Source of the DNA: Saksenaea vasiformis B4078
Lineage: Eukaryota; Mucoromycota; Mucoromycetes; Mucorales; Saksenaeaceae
Assembly (NCBI GenBank): GCA_000697055.1
Contig: JNDT01002361.1
Span: 1 to 21,364, forward strand
DNA: 21,364 nucleotides
Reading direction: 5' to 3'
A program made the position numbers and the translations under genes. The notes under the pieces are model-generated. The model had not been told where the DNA came from. It did no database searches and saw only the letters and a program-made list of their open reading frames with translations. This document shows, piece by piece, positions 18,102 to 21,364 of the stretch (the stretch's first letter is position 1; each line of letters begins with the position of its first letter).

Positions 18102-20190
18102 TTTTTTTTTTGGTATTGTAATTCTTTATTAGGGAATTGAGAAACCCTCTCATAACGGTAGTGCTATTTTGGAAAGTCTAGATACTGAAGACAGATAGAA
18201 GTGGAGAAGGAGACAGTAGACAGAAATTAAACGGAGAAGGCAATGAACAGTTAAGGATTGAGATGAAGCCGAAGCGGGAGGAAGGTGTCAGGGAGATATG
18301 CGCACGCTGAAGAGCAGCTACGGCAGCATCAAAAGACCAGCTAGTATTATCAAAAACGCATCGCCAATGTTGTTGCCATATGGTTGCAAGGATAAGGCCG
18401 AGGACTGGATACACCTCTGTACTGAGAGTGGGCGAGGCTCGAGAAGTGTCAGTGAGGAACAGGCCATCCCGCACTTTGGTAAGAGCTACTGCCCAGTGTG
18501 ATAGGTCAAAACTATCTAGAGCTCGTTGCCAAAAGAACCATTTAGGTGGGCATTCTACTACAAAATGTAGATCTGTCTCCACACAATGTGTACAGATAGG
18601 ACATACAGGAGATCCGAATTTCTCAGGCGTGCACTGATGTAATCTGGAGCGTATGGTTGGTTTACTGATAAGTAATCTCCACCATACTGTCCTTGCATGG
18701 TGAGGAATTGAAATAGACCAGAATAATTTCCATCGTTTGACTGGAATATAGAGATTATCAGCCATCAATACTGGTGGATGGTATCGGGCTTGCATGTCCA
18801 GTGTTCGTTGTAGTATCCAGTATTTGCATAAGTTACCCGGTTTACTAGTGAGAAGTCCAACTGCCTTCCCCGTGTCAGGGTTTTTATTACCAATTGTGAT
18901 TGTCCAGTGAGTGAGTGGTGGAAATTTCGGTCCATCAGAAAGAAACAGGGGAGTCGGTGAAGGTGGCAGTTGGGACAGAGCCTCTTTAATCACGGGGATC
19001 TACGTCAAAGTTCCGGTTGATACTGCCTTATGCCAGCGTTGTAGGAAACCTCGAGGACGGTGAGCGCTGGAAAATAAGATTCTTGACGTCGGATTCTAAA
19101 GCAGCAAGTCAGCTACCAGACACTGGTGGTTGTGTGCATGTTGCTGAAGTGGGGATCCACTTGGATCGAAGGCTGCAGTGAGTGGTATTGTCAGTAGATA
19201 CGATCCCGCCCAGCTGGGATGAGGTGAGAGCGGCTGGAGTGAGGATAACAGGCGACAAAGATGCTGTCTGGTTGGCATATGATGTATCCGGCAGATAAAG
19301 CGAGTTGGCTCCATTAAAATTGGTAGGAGGGATTTGCGCCCTGTGTGTATCTTCAGAAAAAAAAGGTAACATGGGATTGTTGAAAGAATCCGATGTTTGT
19401 AACATGCATCGCTGCAGATAGATCCAGTGTAATGCCAGGTGCTGGTGTTTGATGTCTATCAAACCAGCCCCTCCTCGTTGCTCTTGTTGGCACAACTGTT
19501 TCCAAGATGGTCATGGGAAATATGGTAGCATATACGCCCGAATGATACGTTGGCATTGTTCTAGCAATGTGGTAGATGGCACTACCACGCGAAGCACATG
19601 CCAAAGTCGAGATAGTAGTAATGAGTTGGCCACAATGGCTCTTCCCCTGATTGATAGCCGGTGTTGTTGTAGGATCTGACAATGACGCTGGATTTTGGTA
19701 TGGAGTTGGTCCAAAAAGATCTGCAATTGCGATGCTGTAGAGTAGACTGGATATCCTAGGTAAACAAGTGGATGAATTGCTGTACTGTCGTGCCACACTA
19801 TGTCCCGTCCCTATAGGATATTCTTCCAGTCTGTGTGAGGTCTTCCTGCCAGGGAAGAGACTGCTGTGTTCTGTAGGTTGACTTTTGCATTGGATACCTT
19901 TCCATAAAGGTCCAAAACATCTAACAATGGTTGCCACTCGCTAGGTTGGGAGAGAAATACCAGAAGATCATCGGCATAGGCGAGCATCTTTATCGTTGGC
20001 CTAGTGTCCTGGAGCTGTTGAGGATTGAATGATGAGGAAGGCCGATGCCTGAGAGATGATGCTGGAAGTGCTATTCCTTTGATGTGTGAGTATACCAGCA
20101 GCTTCCGCAGCAGTGGCTCAAAAGCAATGTTGAATAGTAATGGTGAGAGGAGATTGCCCTGTCGCAATCCCCGGAGATCCTTCATATGCG
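18102..20190 (-). mobile_element. LINE-B, 5' truncated non-LTR retrotransposon
   Basis: Minus-strand element starting in the RT palm and running through YADD, the connector and the zinc finger. It ends with CTAATAAAG, AATTACAATACC and A10 (T10 at 18102-18111). It is clearly a different subfamily from LINE-A: related in motifs but diverged throughout. The 5' boundary near 20190 is where the GLRQG motif block begins and unrelated sequence lies beyond. No target-site duplication was identified. Confidence 0.8.
18178..20190 (-). pseudogene. LINE-B ORF2 relic (RT palm to C-terminus)
   Basis: On the minus strand: GLRQGNLLSPLLFN (the usual Asp-Pro after Gly replaced by Asn-Leu), KMLAYADDLLVFLSQPSEWQ, and VYLGYPVYSTASQLQIFLDQL, then LLLSRLWHVLRVVVPSTTLL and a QRGGAGLIDIKHQHLALHWIYLQ segment. 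A zinc finger follows (CPICTHCVETDLHFVVEC). Stops fall at 19811 (TAG), 19511 (TGA), 19096 (TAG) and 19000 (TAG). One frameshift near 19300 separates the upstream frame from the last 270 codons, which are open to the stop at 18178. The Asp-to-Asn change and the truncation make it inactive. Confidence 0.85.
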
Positions 20191-20411
20191 AGATCTTTCG
20201 AGAATAGGCATTTGTTACTTTTCCATTAATACCGTCATCTAAGAGTAACGCTTTTAAATATCCTTCAAAGGGTTTATACGCCGCCTTGAGGGCTCTTTCT
20301 TTGGGACAGTGCTTATACTCTGTATTTTCGCTTTTTGTCTTTGTGATCTGTATCGACTTTCGTAACGTCCAGTTCCGTATCTTCAAGCACCTGCACAACG
20401 TCTTCTTCCAT
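20191..20411 (-). pseudogene. gene fragment abutting LINE-B, unknown
   Basis: Minus-strand ATG at 20411-20409 opens a 32-codon acidic-then-basic reading: MEEDVVQVLEDTELDVTKVD, ending KDKKRKYRV before a TAA at 20313. A +1 shift at that point gives continued open sequence with RALKAAYKPFEGYLKALLLDD up to the LINE-B boundary. That suggests one coding sequence with a frameshift, cut by the LINE insertion. A candidate 5'-UTR intron (20425-20474, GTATGT...TTAG, 50 nt) lies just upstream. The family is not recognised. The acidic/basic opening followed by a helical segment could suit a DNA-binding or transposase N-terminus, but I cannot support that. Confidence 0.35.
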
Positions 20412-20600
20412 GGTTTTTAGACATCTAATGCATGTATTTAGTTATGCGCATATCGTTGATGCCGCCTAACATACCTGGCCTTGTTCCGTATTCTCTTCTT
20501 GTCTTGTAAGGGGCTGCAACATCATATTTGGTGCTGTGAGTAGGGTGGGAATAACTCGTTTATGTCTTACCACATTTTTTATGTTCTCTACGACGGATGT
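20412..20600 (-). promoter_or_regulatory. possible leader and intron of the fragment at 20191-20411
   Basis: On the minus strand a CAG|GTATGT donor (GT at 20474-20473) and a CATTAG acceptor (20425) define a candidate 50-nt intron with an ACTAAAT branch-like sequence. Upstream of the donor a frame is open for about 38 codons (containing VVRHKRVIPTLLTAPNMML). It does not join the downstream MEED frame in phase, so it is either leader sequence or a different exon. No TATA box was seen. Confidence 0.25.
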
Positions 20601-20719
20601 TTAGAAGTTTCATATATATGAAATTCTTTTCCGAATCAAAAGATGATGAATAAATATGCAACGTCTGAGCGGCCGCCGATGTTCTAAGATATATGATTGA
20701 TTGGAATGATCGCCGCTGT

Positions 20720-20733
20720 ACGATAGCACAGAC
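20720..20733. repeat. target-site duplication, left
   Basis: ACGATAGCACAGAC, repeated exactly at 20931-20944 on the other side of the LINE stub. Confidence 0.85.
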
Positions 20734-20930
20734 TTTTTTTTTGTATGTTGCAATTTATTAGGGCTTTGCCCATGTTAAAGGTTATAGGTGAGAGAAAAGA
20801 GAAACGGGGCGTGGGTAATCAGCTGAGAAAAAGAAAAGCAAGAAAGAAGAGAGTGGAAAAAAAAAAGAGAAGGAAGAAAGAAAAATATAGCTAGAGACAG
20901 GTCAAAGGGCTGGTGGATTGGAAGGAGGAA
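20734..20930 (-). mobile_element. 197-bp LINE 3'-end insertion with 14-bp TSD
   Basis: Read on the minus strand: pyrimidine-rich sequence with a CTAGCTATA segment resembling the LINE-A 3' UTR, then CTAATAAAT, TGCAACATAC and A9 (T9 at 20734-20742). It is flanked by exact 14-bp repeats and absent from the paralogous block at 6533-6637. This makes it the best-defined retrotransposition event in the window, with a 5' truncation leaving only the UTR. Confidence 0.85.
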
Positions 20931-20944
20931 ACGATAGCACAGAC
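20931..20944. repeat. target-site duplication, right
   Basis: ACGATAGCACAGAC, identical to 20720-20733. Confidence 0.85.
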
Positions 20945-20990
20945 GCTTCTAAAGAGGACGCACTCATTTTAGGATGGTGGTAAATTGGAG

Positions 20991-21036
20991 GTACCCCCCA
21001 TAAAAGGTAGCTGGACGTACCCCCTGGAGGTACCCC
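20991..21036 (+). promoter_or_regulatory. three GTACCCC motifs upstream of a TATA box
   Basis: GTACCCC occurs at 20991, 21017 and 21030, with spacings of 26 and 13 nt. Two copies sit in GGAGGTACCCC. They lie about 20-65 nt upstream of TATAAAA. The arrangement could be a cluster of transcription-factor sites for the downstream ORF; no specific factor is claimed. Confidence 0.45.
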
Positions 21037-21056
21037 AAAAAAGGAAATACTGCCCG

Positions 21057-21063
21057 TATAAAA
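21057..21063 (+). promoter_or_regulatory. TATA box
   Basis: TATAAAA, 74 nt upstream of the ATG at 21131, with a pyrimidine-rich stretch (CTTCTACTATTCACTC) between. This is a sensible promoter-to-start distance for a fungal gene. Confidence 0.5.
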
Positions 21064-21130
21064 CGCGAATTTCTGTGTGAATTTTGCACTACTTCTACTA
21101 TTCACTCATTATTCGAGAATCTTCTTCATC

Positions 21131-21271
21131 ATGTCTTTCCAATCGCTCCAAACTCTTCCTCATTATCCTGAAGGAAATGCCAAAGTAGTTGTGCCATTTC
21201 CACGAGATGAAGCTGGTGTCTACAATGTTGGAAAGCTCGACATTGGTTGGTGTCTGAAAAGACAAAATTAG
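21131..21271 (+). CDS. small ORF or first exon at window end, unknown
   Basis: 46-codon ORF starting MSFQSLQTLPHYPEG and ending CLKRQN, with a TAG at 21269-21271. It is supported by a TATA box and leader upstream rather than by homology. The segment VVVPFPRDEAGVYNVGKLDI resembles PYPDDTLVGVDLGKLDI in the minus-strand relic at 11175-11410, so it may be the start of a protein from the same element family. It could equally be exon 1 of a gene that continues past the window through an intron, since GT dinucleotides are available at 21244-21252 before the stop. Family and function are not recognised. Confidence 0.4.
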   Translation: MSFQSLQTLPHYPEGNAKVVVPFPRDEAGVYNVGKLDIGWCLKRQN

Positions 21272-21364
21272 AGAGAGTCACACAAGAATTGGAGTAGGAC
21301 AAAATAGCGAATTATACGTACTGCTAAACAACTTGATACATAATGCTATATAAACCAACTAATC

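Larger units (their letters stand above)
20601..20969. repeat. second copy of dispersed repeat block, split by a LINE stub
   Basis: 20601-20733 plus 20945-20969 aligns with 6533-6637. It contains a perfect 16-nt palindrome TTTCATATATATGAAA (20608-20623), an ATCGCCGCTGTACGATAGCA segment and CTAAAGAGGACGCACTCATTT. About 45 bp in the middle has no counterpart in the other copy. Confidence 0.65.

Noticed and set aside
18060..20390. AAGCACCT-type matches at both sides of LINE-B as a target-site duplication
   Set aside because: Only about 8 nt, and the right copy lies about 190 bp beyond the LINE-B boundary, inside the separate gene fragment.
1..21364. CRISPR array, phage or bacterial operon
   Set aside because: Introns, LINEs with APE endonucleases and fungal gene families show eukaryotic nuclear DNA; no spaced identical repeats were found.

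Overview
The window looks like nuclear DNA of an early-diverging filamentous fungus, probably Mucoromycota (Mucorales-like). The evidence is short GT-AG introns (mostly 47-80 nt), a fungal SET9/Suv4-20-type histone methyltransferase, a secreted 3D/double-psi beta-barrel protein of a kind common in these fungi, pyrimidine-rich leaders, and dense decayed non-LTR retrotransposons. Species cannot be named from sequence alone. I saw no convincing tRNA, rRNA or CRISPR array.

Region 1 (1-5.7 kb) holds the ordinary genes. A degenerate 37-40 nt minisatellite (about 117-445) and a CA microsatellite (662-698) precede a seven-exon SET9-like gene (+, 1468-4239). It faces, tail to tail, a four-exon gene for a small secreted protein (-, 4429-5204) whose frame appears only after splicing. 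A weaker cysteine-rich ORF (-, 5320-5682) follows.

Region 2 (6.3-11.4 kb) is a graveyard of minus-strand LINE pieces. They include a 3'-UTR stub (6289-6480), a C-terminal LINE-A copy (6799-8612) broken by foreign sequence, an ORF1/endonuclease/RT deletion derivative (8650-9700), and an RT-ORF1 fusion (10086-10815). An older coding relic (10891-11410) ends the region.

Region 3 (11.5-18.05 kb) is a nest. A 556-bp element with 40-nt terminal inverted repeats (11605-12160) sits next to a truncated plus-strand LINE-C (12166-13213). A nearly full-length LINE-A (13214-17928) follows directly. Its ORF2 stays in one frame for 1,280 codons and is broken only by four stop codons. Related terminal motifs at 11505 and 18046 hint that the nest sits inside an older element.

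Region 4 (18.1-21.36 kb) has minus-strand LINE-B (18102-20190), a small gene fragment at its truncated end, and a 197-bp LINE 3'-end insertion (20734-20930) with a 14-bp target-site duplication. An unoccupied paralogue of that site is present at 6533-6637. The window ends in a small ORF with a TATA box and GTACCCC repeats. All transposon ORFs appear dead. The only probably functional genes are SET9, the secreted protein and perhaps the terminal ORF.
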